Below are positions 8,385-17,192 of a stretch of DNA of 64,000 nt, piece after piece. A program made the position numbers and the translations under genes. This stretch comes from an uncultured Collinsella sp. GTDB lineage: Bacteria > Actinomycetota > Coriobacteriia > Coriobacteriales > Coriobacteriaceae. The stretch spans positions 47,523-111,522 of the forward strand of contig CAAEVV010000039.1 of NCBI GenBank assembly GCA_900759565.1. The letters are read 5' to 3'. The notes under the pieces were generated by a model. It did no database searches, was not told where the DNA came from, and was given only the letters and a program-made list of their open reading frames with translations. Within the stretch, counting starts at the first letter, position 1; each line of letters begins with the position of its first letter.

Positions 8385-9068
8385 TTACGCCCTTGCTTGC
8401 TCAATCTGCCCGATGAGCCAATCGCACCAGGCATCCATGCCCTCGCCCTTGCGCGCGCTCACGGCAAACCGCGGCGCCTGCGGATTGAGGTCATCGAGTG
8501 TCTTAGTATACCTATCCATGTCAAAATCGAAAGCCGGAGCCACGTCGACCTTGTTGAGCAGCTGCGCGCCGGCGTGTTGGAAGATGCCCGGGTACTTGAT
8601 GGGCTTGTCGTCGCCCTCGGGCACCGAAAGAATCATGATGGACAGGTTCTCGCCCAGGTCAAAGTCGACCGGGCAGACCAGGTTGCCCACATTTTCGATA
8701 AAGATGACGTCGATGTTTTCCAGACCCACAGCCTGGTCGAACGCGTCGACGGCCTCCATGATCATGTTGCCCTCGAGGTGGCACAGGCCCCCCGTGTTGA
8801 TCTGGATGGCAGGCATGCCGGCTTCCTTCATGGTGATGGCGTCGACGTCCGAGGCGATGTCGCCCTCGATGACGGCGCAGCGCAGGCCCGCCTTGTCACG
8901 CAGGCGCTCGTTGGTGCCCAGGATCGTGGTGGTCTTGCCCGAGCCAGGGCTCGACAAGACGTTGATCACATAGGTGCCTGCCTCATTAAATCGCTGACGC
9001 AGCTGATCTGCCAGGCGCTCATTGCGCGACAGGATCGGCGACGCGATATCAATCGTTTTCTCAGCCAT
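8385..9068 (-). CDS. hypB: Hydrogenase/urease nickel GTPase HypB
   Basis: GTPase that helps insert nickel into [NiFe] hydrogenase. P-loop SSPGSGKTT at 39-47, the metal-site cysteine and histidine in GGLCHLEG (C96, H97), and a G4-like NKVD motif. Length 227 is normal. It has no N-terminal His-rich or CxxCGC nickel-storage extension. It follows hypA by 55 bp. No hydrogenase structural gene is in the window. Confidence 0.93.
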   Translation of the reverse strand: MAEKTIDIASPILSRNERLADQLRQRFNEAGTYVINVLSSPGSGKTTTILGTNERLRDKAGLRCAVIEGDIASDVDAITMKEAGMPAIQINTGGLCHLEGNMIMEAVDAFDQAVGLENIDVIFIENVGNLVCPVDFDLGENLSIMILSVPEGDDKPIKYPGIFQHAGAQLLNKVDVAPAFDFDMDRYTKTLDDLNPQAPRFAVSARKGEGMDAWCDWLIGQIEQARA

Positions 9069-9123
9069 ACTCAGCGCTCCTTACTTTTGCCCCTTTATAC
9101 CCCGTCCCCAGGTGGCTGATGGG

Positions 9124-9480
9124 CTAATCGTCGGGGGTTTCGATTTCGATACTTGCGATGTCGAGTTCGCGGCCGTGCAGCAGGCGCACGTTGGCGCCGC
9201 CACATTGGGGACAGCGGCAATGGAAGCGATCGTGCTCAAAGACCTCCCCGCAGTCCAGACACTCGCTTTGTGGATGGACTTCCTCCACGGCAAGCTCGCA
9301 GCCTCGCGTGAGCGGGTCCTCATCGCGAAATGTCTCCCACGCAAAGTCGAGCGCCTCGCGCACAACTTCGGTCATATCCCCGATACGCAGCGTTACCAAA
9401 ACGGCGCGCGAGGCCCCCGCCCCACGCGCCGCGCGAATCACTGTATCGAGTATGCCGTTGACAATGCCAACCTCGTGCAT
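9124..9480 (-). CDS. hypA: Nickel metallochaperone HypA
   Basis: Partner of HypB in nickel delivery to [NiFe] hydrogenase (or urease). The N-terminal MHE nickel motif is intact (H2, E3). The zinc site has C74/C77 (CLDC) and C90/C93 (CPQC), with an extra C88. At 118 residues it has the usual length. The start lies 6 bp after the tatC stop, so tatC-hypA-hypB are probably co-transcribed. Confidence 0.93.
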   Translation of the reverse strand: MHEVGIVNGILDTVIRAARGAGASRAVLVTLRIGDMTEVVREALDFAWETFRDEDPLTRGCELAVEEVHPQSECLDCGEVFEHDRFHCRCPQCGGANVRLLHGRELDIASIEIETPDD

Positions 9481-9486
9481 ACCGAT

Positions 9487-10278
9487 TTACTCCTCGTCGT
9501 CCTCATCGTCCGAGAACAGGTCCAGACGGCTCACAAACAAGCCCTCCTTGCCCTCGCGCGCGGTAATGACCACACGGGCAATGGCGAGCGAAATCTCGTA
9601 GAGCGAGAGCAGGGCACCATACATGAGGCCCAGCGTAACGGGCGAGCCGTCGGGCGTAATCACAGCCGAGCCCACAAGCAGGCCCACGTACACGTAGCGC
9701 CAGGCGCCGCGGAAGGCCGCGTAGGACACGATGTGGAAGACGGACAGGTAGAAGATGATAAGCGGCAGCTCAAACGCCACGCCAAAGCCGATCATAAAGA
9801 GCAGCTCCATATTGACGTAGTTCTCCAGGTCGGGCAGCGCCGTGGCGACGGCCGAGGTCTCGCCGATAAGCCACTCAAAGCCCGCCGGGATGATGATGAA
9901 ATAGCAGAAGATGGCGCCCAGGAAGAACAGCACCGTCGAGGCGAGCACCGTGGGCACGACCCATTTGCGCTCGTTGGGACGCAGCGCCGGCAGGAAAAAT
10001 GCTAGAATCTGCCAGATGATCATGGGCGTGCACATGACCACGGCCATCTTGATGGCCAGCGAGAAGCGCAGGCCAAAGCCGCCGAGCGTGGTGGTGATGT
10101 AGAACTTACCGTCCGGCACAAAGGAGCGGATGGGGTCTTCCAGGATGTCGAGCACCACGGGCGTGGCGAAATACAGCACGATGGCGGCGGCAAACACCGA
10201 CACGACCACGATAGTCAGGCGGCGACGGAGCTCTCCCAGGTGATCGAAGAGCGGCATGCGCGCAGGTCCGATAGGCAT
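9487..10278 (-). CDS. tatC: Twin-arginine translocase subunit TatC
   Basis: Polytopic membrane subunit that recognises twin-arginine signal peptides and exports folded proteins. At 263 residues it has six predicted helices, the N-terminal HLGELRRRL motif, and the P-rich FFLPALRPNERK loop typical of TatC. The C-terminal tail is acidic (FSDDEDDEE). The ATG overlaps the tatA stop by one base (TAATG). Its linkage to hypAB fits export of a folded [NiFe] hydrogenase by Tat. Confidence 0.95.
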   Translation of the reverse strand: MPIGPARMPLFDHLGELRRRLTIVVVSVFAAAIVLYFATPVVLDILEDPIRSFVPDGKFYITTTLGGFGLRFSLAIKMAVVMCTPMIIWQILAFFLPALRPNERKWVVPTVLASTVLFFLGAIFCYFIIIPAGFEWLIGETSAVATALPDLENYVNMELLFMIGFGVAFELPLIIFYLSVFHIVSYAAFRGAWRYVYVGLLVGSAVITPDGSPVTLGLMYGALLSLYEISLAIARVVITAREGKEGLFVSRLDLFSDDEDDEE

Positions 10279-10865
10279 TACTCATCGCCTCCCTTCGAGG
10301 CGTCGGCGGCAGCGGCGTCGTCCTCGGCCTCGAGCTCGCGAGCGAGCTGGTCGACGACGGCCTTGCGCTTGCGGGGACGACGGGCGTAGAGGTCAGCCGT
10401 CGTGGGCTCTGCCGGCTCGAGCTCGGGCTCCGGTTCTGCAGCAGGCTCGGGCTCGACGACAGGCTCGGCGGCAGCGGCAGGCTCGGCGCCCTCGGCCTCG
10501 GACTCCTCAGCAGCACCCTCGCCCTCGGCGGCACCCTCGCTCGCGGCCTTCTCGGCAGCAAGACGGGCACGGCGCTCGGCAAAGGTCTCCTTCTTTGCGG
10601 GCGCTGCCGTCTCGGCGGCATCCTCGTCCGCATCGGAATCGTCATCGACGGCAGTCTTCTTGGGCTTGACCGGTGCCGAAGCGGCCTCGCTTACCGGATC
10701 GATGATCTCGGACTGAACAACGGCCGTCATCTTTTCCTGCGTCTCGCGGAACTGACGGATGGCACGGCCGATCGTACGGCCCATCTGCGGGAGCTTATCC
10801 GGGCCAAACAGCAAAAAGCCGAAGACCACGATGATCGCGAGCTCACCCTCTCCAATACCAAACAC
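10278..10865 (-). CDS. tatA: Twin-arginine translocase TatA/TatB subunit
   Basis: Single N-terminal membrane helix (FGIGEGELAIIVVFGFLLFG), then the FGPDKLPQMGRTIGRAIRQF amphipathic helix of TatA/B. The long tail (residues ~70-195) is rich in Glu, Ala and Pro and ends in Arg/Lys runs. GTG at 10863-10865 is used, 5 nt after TTGGAGG; an upstream ATG would add a few non-conserved residues. The sequence alone does not separate TatA from TatB; many Gram-positives use one bifunctional subunit, and only one gene is seen here. It leads the tatA-tatC-hypA-hypB group. Confidence 0.85.
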   Translation of the reverse strand: MFGIGEGELAIIVVFGFLLFGPDKLPQMGRTIGRAIRQFRETQEKMTAVVQSEIIDPVSEAASAPVKPKKTAVDDDSDADEDAAETAAPAKKETFAERRARLAAEKAASEGAAEGEGAAEESEAEGAEPAAAAEPVVEPEPAAEPEPELEPAEPTTADLYARRPRKRKAVVDQLARELEAEDDAAAADASKGGDE

Positions 10866-11018
10866 ACATACCTCCAAGGCTCGATGTGAGTCGAGCCCGC
10901 ACCGCGCCATTCGGCCGGAACTCGTCTATTCATTCGGTCAAGTATAGCGCCCGGACGCTAAAACGTCCGAGCGCATCACAAACATATGCCAAACGGCATG
11001 CCCTTTTGGGGGCAAAGA

Positions 11019-11333
11019 TTATGCAGCGGTGATCGAAATCTCCTGGTCGACACCCAACAGCTGAACCACGCGCATCACCGGGGGCTGCACATTGGTGCAG
11101 CTAAAGCGCTTGCCGTGGTCGACCGCGTGGTGCGCGGCGCCCACGAGCACGCCAATGCCCGTCGAATCGATGTAGCTCACCTGGGCAAAATCGAGCTCAA
11201 CGGCCTCAGTGGGCTGCTCGAGCGCCAGGTCGATGGCATTGCGCAGGCTATCGGCGTTAGAGATATCGATCTCGCCGGTTACCTTAATGGTGTAGAGCTC
11301 TGGCGTGGGGTTGGTGGAAATACCCAAATCCAT
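11019..11333 (-). CDS. STAS-domain anti-anti-sigma factor
   Basis: 104-residue STAS protein of the SpoIIAA/RsbV family, which binds an anti-sigma factor kinase when not phosphorylated. The phospho-serine motif YIDSTGIGVLVG is intact. No anti-sigma kinase or alternative sigma factor is in the window, so its partner is elsewhere. It follows the aminotransferase gene by 51 bp on the same strand. Confidence 0.88.
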   Translation of the reverse strand: MDLGISTNPTPELYTIKVTGEIDISNADSLRNAIDLALEQPTEAVELDFAQVSYIDSTGIGVLVGAAHHAVDHGKRFSCTNVQPPVMRVVQLLGVDQEISITAA

Positions 11334-11384
11334 GTATACGCTCCTTTACGTATCGAAAGTGCGGATAGTACGGGAAGCCGCGCG

Positions 11385-12689
11385 TTAGGCGCGCTCGGCA
11401 CGCGCAAGCTCGGCAGCGACAAGCTTAACGGCCAGCACCAGCACATCGAGCGCGGCCTCCAGGTCCTCGACCGTGGGATAGCTCGGCGCGATGCGGATGT
11501 TGGTGTCGCGCGGGTCCTTGCCATAGGGCCAGGTAGCACCGGCCGGCGTGAGCTTGACGCCCAAGTCGGCGCAAAGCGCGGCGACCTTCTGGGCCGAGCC
11601 CTCGGGACCATCGAAGCTTACAAAGTAGCCGCCGCGGGGGTGCGTCCAGGTGGCGCAGCCCGTGTCGCCCAAGCCCTCGGTGAGCTTGCGCTCGACGGCC
11701 TCAAAGCGCGGACGCAGGAACTCGGCATGCTTTTTCATGTGCTCCTTGACAGCCTCGATGCTGGGAAGGAAACGCACGTGACGCAGCTGGTTGAGCTTGT
11801 CGGCGCTGATGAGGCCTGCCTTCAGGCGCTTGGAGAACTCGGCGATGACCGCGGGGCTCGCACCGATAAAGCCGATGCCGGCGCCCGGGAAGGTGATCTT
11901 GGACGTCGAGGCAAAGGCCACCACGCGGTCCTCGGTGCCCGCCGCGCGAGCGAGGTCAAAGATGTTTGCGAGCTCGTCAGTCTCGTCGTACAGGTCGTGC
12001 ACGCAGTAGGCGTTGTCCCAGAAGATGCGGAAATCGGGCGCGGCCGTGGGCATCTCGACCAGGCGGCGCACAGTGTCCTCGCTAAAGGTGATGCCCGTGG
12101 GGTTGGAATACTTGGGCACGCACCAGATACCCTTAATGGAGTCGTCGGCGGCAACGAGGCGCTCGATCTCGTCCATGTCGGGGCCGTTGTCGGTCATCGC
12201 AACGGGGACGTTCTCGATGCCCAAGTCGGCGGTGATGCCAAAGTGGCGATCGTAGCCGGGAACGGGGCACAGGAACTTGACCTTCTTGCCGTCGTGCGCG
12301 GCCTCGTAAGCCTCCCAGGGCTCACTGCCGCACGAGCCACAGCGCCAGAACATGCCGGCGATGTCATGCTCGATCAAAAGGCTCGACGAACCCAGCACGA
12401 GCGTCTGCTCGGCGGGGCAGCCCAGGAACTCCCCTGCCAACTTGCGTGCCGAGGGAATGCCCTCGAAGCAGCCGTAATTGGAGCAGTCGACGTTGCCGTC
12501 GTGCAAATCGGCGTCGGCATTGAGGATATCGAGCATGGGGCGCGAGATGTCCACCTGGGAGGGCGACGGCTTGCCGCGCGCCATATCGAGCGCCAGGCCC
12601 TTGGCCTTGACCTCGGCGACCTCGGCTTTGAGCGCCTCGATGGCGGCATCGAGTTCGGTGGTTTCCATCTTCTGGTAGATCGTCTGCAT
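11385..12689 (-). CDS. Aspartate aminotransferase, PF12897-type class I
   Basis: PLP enzyme of 434 residues resembling the actinobacterial aspartate aminotransferase subfamily (Corynebacterium AspT type), interconverting aspartate and oxaloacetate with glutamate/2-oxoglutarate. The catalytic lysine is in ASTSKITFPGAGIGF, the PLP aspartate in FWDNAYCVHD, and the carboxylate-binding arginine in NIRIAPSYP. The RBS GCGAAAGG lies 10 bp before the ATG. A TATACT -10-like hexamer lies at 12732-12737 on the minus strand. Confidence 0.9.
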   Translation of the reverse strand: MQTIYQKMETTELDAAIEALKAEVAEVKAKGLALDMARGKPSPSQVDISRPMLDILNADADLHDGNVDCSNYGCFEGIPSARKLAGEFLGCPAEQTLVLGSSSLLIEHDIAGMFWRCGSCGSEPWEAYEAAHDGKKVKFLCPVPGYDRHFGITADLGIENVPVAMTDNGPDMDEIERLVAADDSIKGIWCVPKYSNPTGITFSEDTVRRLVEMPTAAPDFRIFWDNAYCVHDLYDETDELANIFDLARAAGTEDRVVAFASTSKITFPGAGIGFIGASPAVIAEFSKRLKAGLISADKLNQLRHVRFLPSIEAVKEHMKKHAEFLRPRFEAVERKLTEGLGDTGCATWTHPRGGYFVSFDGPEGSAQKVAALCADLGVKLTPAGATWPYGKDPRDTNIRIAPSYPTVEDLEAALDVLVLAVKLVAAELARAERA

Positions 12690-12839
12690 GGGGTGCGACC
12701 TTTCGCGAAGCGGTATGTTGCAGTTCGTCTAAGTATAGACCGCCACCGCCGCAACGTTATGAAGCCGTGATAGATTAAGTTCATCGCAATGAATTACGAA
12801 TCGCCGCGTATGCCGACGTGGGGCGCCCAAGGAGGCACT

Positions 12840-13094
12840 ATGGAGTACGGATCGTTCCAGGCCGAAGAATTCGGCGACCTGCAGCGCCTGGTCGACGGAC
12901 TATTTTACGACCGCCACGCCATCGACCGCCTGGATCTCATCGTGCAGGCCGAAATCTTGGACCTCGCGCCCGACCTCATGGAAATCGTCAACCTTTTGCC
13001 GCCCGGCTACTACGACCGCCAATCGCTTTGCGACCAGCTCAACTCCGCCTTGGCCGCCCACGGCTGGGGCGCCGTCTACGGCACCGTGGAATAA
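12840..13094 (+). CDS. Small protein of unknown function, 84 aa
   Basis: Reads MEYGSFQAEEF... and ends GAVYGTVE. It is acidic, mostly helical in prediction by eye, with no cysteines beyond one and no membrane segment. ATG 12840 follows AAGGAGG by 4 nt, a strong site, so it is preferred over the ATG at 12789. It stands alone between the aminotransferase and the 13153-13376 element. I do not recognise a family. Confidence 0.7.
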   Translation: MEYGSFQAEEFGDLQRLVDGLFYDRHAIDRLDLIVQAEILDLAPDLMEIVNLLPPGYYDRQSLCDQLNSALAAHGWGAVYGTVE

Positions 13095-13152
13095 GCCTCG
13101 AGGCCGGCATTTGGCCCGTTTCCAGACCCTGGCGAGGCTTGTTTTAGGGCTT

Positions 13153-13376
13153 GTGGCCAAAAAAGGGCAAATATGAGTACTGTTACCTTTTTAGTAGCAG
13201 CGTTTCTTGGTCGAAATCGGCAAAACTCGACTTGAAACTCCCTAATCACCGTCAGCTAGCGCCAAATTGGAAGTCGATGGTCACTCATTAACGTACAGTT
13301 CTTATAACTTTGTTCATTATTTTCCGCACCTAAAATGATACGCCGTTTGTGACAGTACTCACAAACGGCGTTTTTT
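13153..13376. mobile_element. MITE-like element, copy 1
   Basis: Begins with GTGGCCAAAAAAGGGC and a 35-nt block (13168-13202) identical to 33676-33710 in copy 2. It ends in a perfect 13-bp hairpin (13340-13352 and 13359-13371, loop CAGTAC) followed by six T. The right end keeps GTGACAGTACTCAC, a relative of the inverted left end GAGTACTGTTAC. The interior is AT-richer than the surroundings and has no ORF. This fills most of the 372-bp gap between the small gene and nhaA. Confidence 0.6.
13340..13376 (+). terminator. Intrinsic terminator inside MITE-like copy 1
   Basis: Perfect 13-bp stem ACGCCGTTTGTGA, 6-nt loop, then TTTTTT on the plus strand. It could end transcripts from the 12840 gene or a small RNA from the element. 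Confidence 0.8.
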
Positions 13377-13466
13377 GACCACGGGGGTATCTGGCAGGGG
13401 GCCAGTAGCGCTCGGATCCGAGTTTCGAACGCATCCAAACCGGTTCTGGTGTCTTTTTTCGAGCTT

Positions 13467-14825
13467 TTACTCGCCCTTGGGCGCGGGGTGTTTGCAGACC
13501 AAGCTCATGTAAATCATGCCGAGCACGGCAGCGGTGACCGAACCGGCAAGGATGGCGGCCTTGGCAGCCAGAACCTCAAACTGGGCCGTCGGGAAGGCGA
13601 GGCCGCTGATGAGAATCGACATGGTAAAGCCGATGCCGCCCAGAATGCCCACACCGGCAATCATGTGCCAGTTAACGTTGTGCGGCAGCTCGCAGACCCT
13701 AAACTTAACCAGGGCAAACGTCATGCCAAAGATACCAATCGGCTTGCCCAGCAGCATGCCAAAGTACACGCCGAGCGTCACCGGGTCGGTGAGCAGCGTG
13801 CTCATGTCCACGCCCACCAGGCGAACCTGTGCGTTCACGAACGCAAAGATCGGCAGAATCACAAAGTTGACCGGCGTGGAGATCAGACGCTCCATGCGGA
13901 TGAGCGGCGGGGTCACGCGGTGCATGACGCGCTCGACCCTGGTGGTCGAGACGGTAAAGTCATGCTGGCCCAAGATGTGCGCCTCGTCGTCGTAGCGGTC
14001 ATCGAGCAGCGGCAGGCACTCGCCCAACCAATCGGTGAGGCTATCGAGCTTGACGCCGCACTTGGCCGGAATGGTGAAGGCCAGGATGACGCCGGCGAGC
14101 GTAGCATGCACGCCGCTCTTGAACATGCAGAACCACAACAGCAGACCCAGTACCGAATACGGGGCAAGGCGGTAATGCTGCGTCTTGTTGAGCCACACGA
14201 GCGCGCAGGTCACAAGCGCAGCAGCGCCTAACCAAAACGGATTGGGGCTCTGGCCGTAGAAAATGGCGATGGCGGCGATGGAGATGAGGTCGTCGGCGAT
14301 GGCGAGCGTCGAGAAGAACACGCGCACGCCGTTGGGCACGCGATTGCCCAAAAGCGACAGCACGCCCAGCGCAAAGGCGATATCGGTTGCCATGGGAATG
14401 GCCCAGCCGTTGTGCGCGCCGGCATGGTTAAAGATTAGGTAGATGCAGGCGGGAACGACGACGCCGCCCACGGCCGCCAGCATGGGAAGCATGGCCTGAC
14501 GCGGGTTTTTAAGCTCGCCGACCGTCATCTCGTACTTAAGCTCGATGCCCACCAGCAAAAAGAAAATCGCCATGAGGAAGTCGTTGACGAAAAGCTCAAC
14601 GGTGAGACCGGCCGTAAGGTTGCCCAGACCCACATACAGCGGGGTCTCCAAAAAGTGATGGATGACCTCGTAGGCATCGGTATTGGCGCAAATGACGGCG
14701 GCGATGGCGGCGAAGACCATGACGGCGGCGGAAATCGTGCCGTTCTCGGCGATGCGCTCCCAAATGTCGTGACGCTCAAAGCGCTTGCGCTCACGAACGT
14801 TGAACAGCTGCTCAGTTGCTGCCAT
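13467..14825 (-). CDS. nhaA: Na+/H+ antiporter NhaA
   Basis: Membrane antiporter exporting Na+ or Li+ in exchange for protons. About 12 membrane helices over 452 residues, longer than E. coli NhaA (388) by a hydrophilic insert around 280-320 (LLDDRYDDEAHILGQHDF). The ion-binding aspartate pair is in LAIADDLISI, with the other conserved aspartate in ATDIAFALG. The start has GAAAGGAG upstream. The leader carries a terminator-like hairpin (14859-14894). Confidence 0.95.
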   Translation of the reverse strand: MAATEQLFNVRERKRFERHDIWERIAENGTISAAVMVFAAIAAVICANTDAYEVIHHFLETPLYVGLGNLTAGLTVELFVNDFLMAIFFLLVGIELKYEMTVGELKNPRQAMLPMLAAVGGVVVPACIYLIFNHAGAHNGWAIPMATDIAFALGVLSLLGNRVPNGVRVFFSTLAIADDLISIAAIAIFYGQSPNPFWLGAAALVTCALVWLNKTQHYRLAPYSVLGLLLWFCMFKSGVHATLAGVILAFTIPAKCGVKLDSLTDWLGECLPLLDDRYDDEAHILGQHDFTVSTTRVERVMHRVTPPLIRMERLISTPVNFVILPIFAFVNAQVRLVGVDMSTLLTDPVTLGVYFGMLLGKPIGIFGMTFALVKFRVCELPHNVNWHMIAGVGILGGIGFTMSILISGLAFPTAQFEVLAAKAAILAGSVTAAVLGMIYMSLVCKHPAPKGE

Positions 14826-14834
14826 GGGCGGCTC

Positions 14835-14894
14835 CTTTCACGGGAAAGCTCCCGTCTTAAAAAAGCACGGCCCGCCCAAGTGGCGGCGCCGCGC
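14835..14894 (-). promoter_or_regulatory. Structured nhaA leader with intrinsic terminator
   Basis: On the minus-strand RNA an imperfect GC hairpin (14865-14894) is followed by six U (14859-14864), then a second hairpin ACGGGA/TCCCGT (about 14839-14855) directly before the AAAGGAG of nhaA. The ppaC gene upstream has its own terminator at 15034-15073, so this one is in the nhaA leader. Attenuation is an inference. Confidence 0.6.
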
Positions 14895-15033
14895 TCTAAC
14901 GTATTACGCTTGCATCTAGCCTACCCTGCACGACAAGCACGCAGGCGTGGCCGAAAAGCGGAACCACAGGTTGAACATTATTTGCTCAACGGCACGGGCG
15001 TGCCTGTTCAAGAGACGACGCGGCGCCGTGCAC

Positions 15034-15073
15034 AAAAAACGACCGGAGCGCGGGGCTTCCGCGATCCGGTCGT
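15034..15073 (-). terminator. Intrinsic terminator of ppaC
   Basis: Stem ACGACCGGA with its complement (15039-15047 and 15065-15073), with further GC pairing inside, followed by six U on the minus strand, 20 bp after the ppaC stop. Confidence 0.9.
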
Positions 15074-15092
15074 GGCGTTTGGTCAACTAAAC

Positions 15093-16016
15093 CTAGCAGG
15101 CGGCCATGATAGGGGCAGCGACCTGCTTCTTACGGGAGAGGACGCCCGGCATCCAGACGCCGTCGTGCTCGTCGGCAATGCCCAGACCCTTCTGAGCAGC
15201 CTCGGTCTCGCCCTCGAGCAGGACCTGCGAGCCCTCCTCCATGATGTCGGTGATGCACAGGACAATGCCGTCGGCACCCTTCTCGGCGGCGTAGGCGCGC
15301 ATGGCCTCGCGAATCTCGTCGATCATGCCGAGCGCGCGGCTCTTGTCGACGGTCTCGTACTGGCCGATGAGCAGCTTCTTGCCAGCGGGCTCGAACATCT
15401 TGATGTCGTTGCCGACCATCTCGGCTGCGGTGAAGGAGCCGGACGGACGGGTAAGGAAGACCTCCATGCCAAACTTGACCGGGTCGACGCCCACCTGCTC
15501 GCCGAGCTTGGCGGCGACGGCGCGATCGACATCGGTGGTGGTGGGGCTCTTGAGCATGAGCGTATCGGTCATCATGGCCGAGAGCAGCAGCTTGGCCTGG
15601 ACGTCGGAAAGCTCAACGCCGAGCACGCCGGCGAGCTTGGTGACGATGGTGCAGCTGGAGCCCCAGGGCAGGCAGATGTAGTGCAGCGGGCCGGCGGTCT
15701 CGAAGTCGCCGATGCGGTGATGGTCGACGACGCCAAAGACCGTGGCGTCCTTAAGGCCGGCGACGGACTGGGCGGACTCGTTGTGGTCGGTGAGGACGAC
15801 GAGCTGACCGGCCTCGACGGACTCGATCACGCGAGGCTCGGCGATGCCGGCGTCGGCGAGCAGCTTGGCGGACTCTGCCGGAAGCTGACCAAGGGCGCAG
15901 GCCTCGTAGGTGTTGCCGGCATACTCAACCTGGTTGAGCAGCTGGGACAGGACGACGGCGCTCATGATGGCGTCGTTATCGGGGTTCTGGTGACCAAAGA
16001 CAAGAACGTTTGCCAT
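15093..16016 (-). CDS. ppaC: Manganese-dependent inorganic pyrophosphatase
   Basis: Family II (DHH) pyrophosphatase, 307 residues. The metal motifs are GHQNPDNDA near 8-16, the TDHNE segment and the VDHHRIGDF motif near 97; the C-terminal SRKKQV binds pyrophosphate. Length fits the two-domain family (about 310). RBS GGAGG lies 6 nt before the ATG. It is monocistronic with its own terminator. Confidence 0.96.
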   Translation of the reverse strand: MANVLVFGHQNPDNDAIMSAVVLSQLLNQVEYAGNTYEACALGQLPAESAKLLADAGIAEPRVIESVEAGQLVVLTDHNESAQSVAGLKDATVFGVVDHHRIGDFETAGPLHYICLPWGSSCTIVTKLAGVLGVELSDVQAKLLLSAMMTDTLMLKSPTTTDVDRAVAAKLGEQVGVDPVKFGMEVFLTRPSGSFTAAEMVGNDIKMFEPAGKKLLIGQYETVDKSRALGMIDEIREAMRAYAAEKGADGIVLCITDIMEEGSQVLLEGETEAAQKGLGIADEHDGVWMPGVLSRKKQVAAPIMAAC

Positions 16017-16130
16017 GGATATCCTCCACTTGATATGTGTACTTGGACGTAGCTATGGTAGCACGCCGATGCCGAGCCTTCGCAGACAGAAGGGCCACGG
16101 CATATTTTGTGGCAGGCATGGGGGCCAAGG

Positions 16131-16181
16131 CTGTCCCTTTTGCACCATGTTGGTGCAAAGTAACCTGACCCCCTTGCACCA
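16131..16181. repeat. Two overlapping GTCCC/GGGTCA palindromes (class D)
   Basis: The hairpin TTTGCACCA/TGGTGCAAA (16139-16159, 3-nt loop) is preceded by CTGTCCC. It shares an arm with a second palindrome at 16150-16181, TTGGTGCAA with its complement around GTAACCTGACCCC. A diverged copy is at 22518-22550. The unit ends 1 bp before the stop codon of the ROK kinase gene (minus strand). Confidence 0.8.
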
Positions 16182-16182
16182 G

Positions 16183-17136
16183 CTATTTGCCGGCAGCGCG
16201 CAGGGCTACGTAGGCGGCACCGATGATGCCGGCGTCGTTGCCGAGCGAAGCGACCTTAATGGGCGTCTCGCGCGAGGCGGAAAGCGCGTAGCGCTGGAAG
16301 CGCTCGCGAACCTTGTCGAGGTAGACATCGGCCGAGGCAGACGCACCGCCGCCGATCAGGAACATCTCGGGGTCGACCACGTTGGCAATAAGCGCCAGGG
16401 CACGACCGAGATAGTCGGCCATGGTATCGGCCGCAGCCAGCGCGAGCTTGTCGCCCTCGCGGCAGGCCTGGAACACGTTCTTGGAATCGGAGGGGCCGGT
16501 GAGCTCGATGGGCTCGACGCCCGCCTTCTTGCACTCGGCAAGGTAGTTGCTCACCACGCCGGTGGCGCTGGAATACTGCTCCAGGTGGCCATGGCCGCCG
16601 CAGCCGCAGGTGCGCTCCTCAGCCGGGTTCAGGCACATGTGGCCAATCTCGCCGCCGGCGCCCACAACGCCCGACACCACGTCGCCGTTGACGATAACGC
16701 CGCCGCCCACGCCGGTACCGATGGTGACCATCACCACGTTCTGCACGCCCTTGGCAGAGCCGAGCCAAGCCTCGCCCATGGCGGCGGCGTTGGCATCGTT
16801 CTCGTACTTAACGACCGCGTCGGGGCAGTGCTGCTGAATGGCGATCCTCAGCTCGGGCAGGTTAATGGCAATGTTGGCCTTGACCTTGGCATCGCCCGAC
16901 GCCGGGATGGGGCACGGAACGGCCAGGCCAATGCCCGCCACAAAGGCGCGCGGAATCTGGGCCTTGGCGACCACCTGGTCGATAGCCTCGGTCACCGCGG
17001 CAAAGCCCGCGGCGTCAACGATGGGAGGCGTAGGCACGCTGGCCTTGGCCAGCAGGTTGCCGTCCTCGTCGAACAGACCCTCCTTAACCGAAGTGCCGCC
17101 GACGTCGATGCCGATGTAGTACTGTTTAGGTTCCAT
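16183..17136 (-). CDS. ROK-family glucokinase
   Basis: Sugar kinase, probably glucokinase (317 residues). ATP motif IGIDVGGTSVKEG at 8-20; sugar-binding ENDANAAA and GTGVGGGVI; ROK zinc site in GEIGHMCLNPAEERTCGCGGH. The canonical zinc motif is CxCGxxGCxE; here the third cysteine is His (CGCGGHGHLE). ATG 17136 is chosen, with GAAAGGTGG upstream, because the sequence before it is not conserved. The gene is divergent from the GntR/manA pair, so sugar-phosphate genes meet here. Confidence 0.9.
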   Translation of the reverse strand: MEPKQYYIGIDVGGTSVKEGLFDEDGNLLAKASVPTPPIVDAAGFAAVTEAIDQVVAKAQIPRAFVAGIGLAVPCPIPASGDAKVKANIAINLPELRIAIQQHCPDAVVKYENDANAAAMGEAWLGSAKGVQNVVMVTIGTGVGGGVIVNGDVVSGVVGAGGEIGHMCLNPAEERTCGCGGHGHLEQYSSATGVVSNYLAECKKAGVEPIELTGPSDSKNVFQACREGDKLALAAADTMADYLGRALALIANVVDPEMFLIGGGASASADVYLDKVRERFQRYALSASRETPIKVASLGNDAGIIGAAYVALRAAGK

Positions 17137-17192
17137 GGGAGCCCACCTTTCTCGTTTAAACATTGCCTGTATGGTACCGCTCCCAAGGCAAA

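Noticed and set aside
16520..16640. ROK zinc site read as broken
   Set aside because: The Cys-to-His change (CGCGGHGHLE) keeps a possible metal ligand; other motifs are intact, so not a pseudogene.
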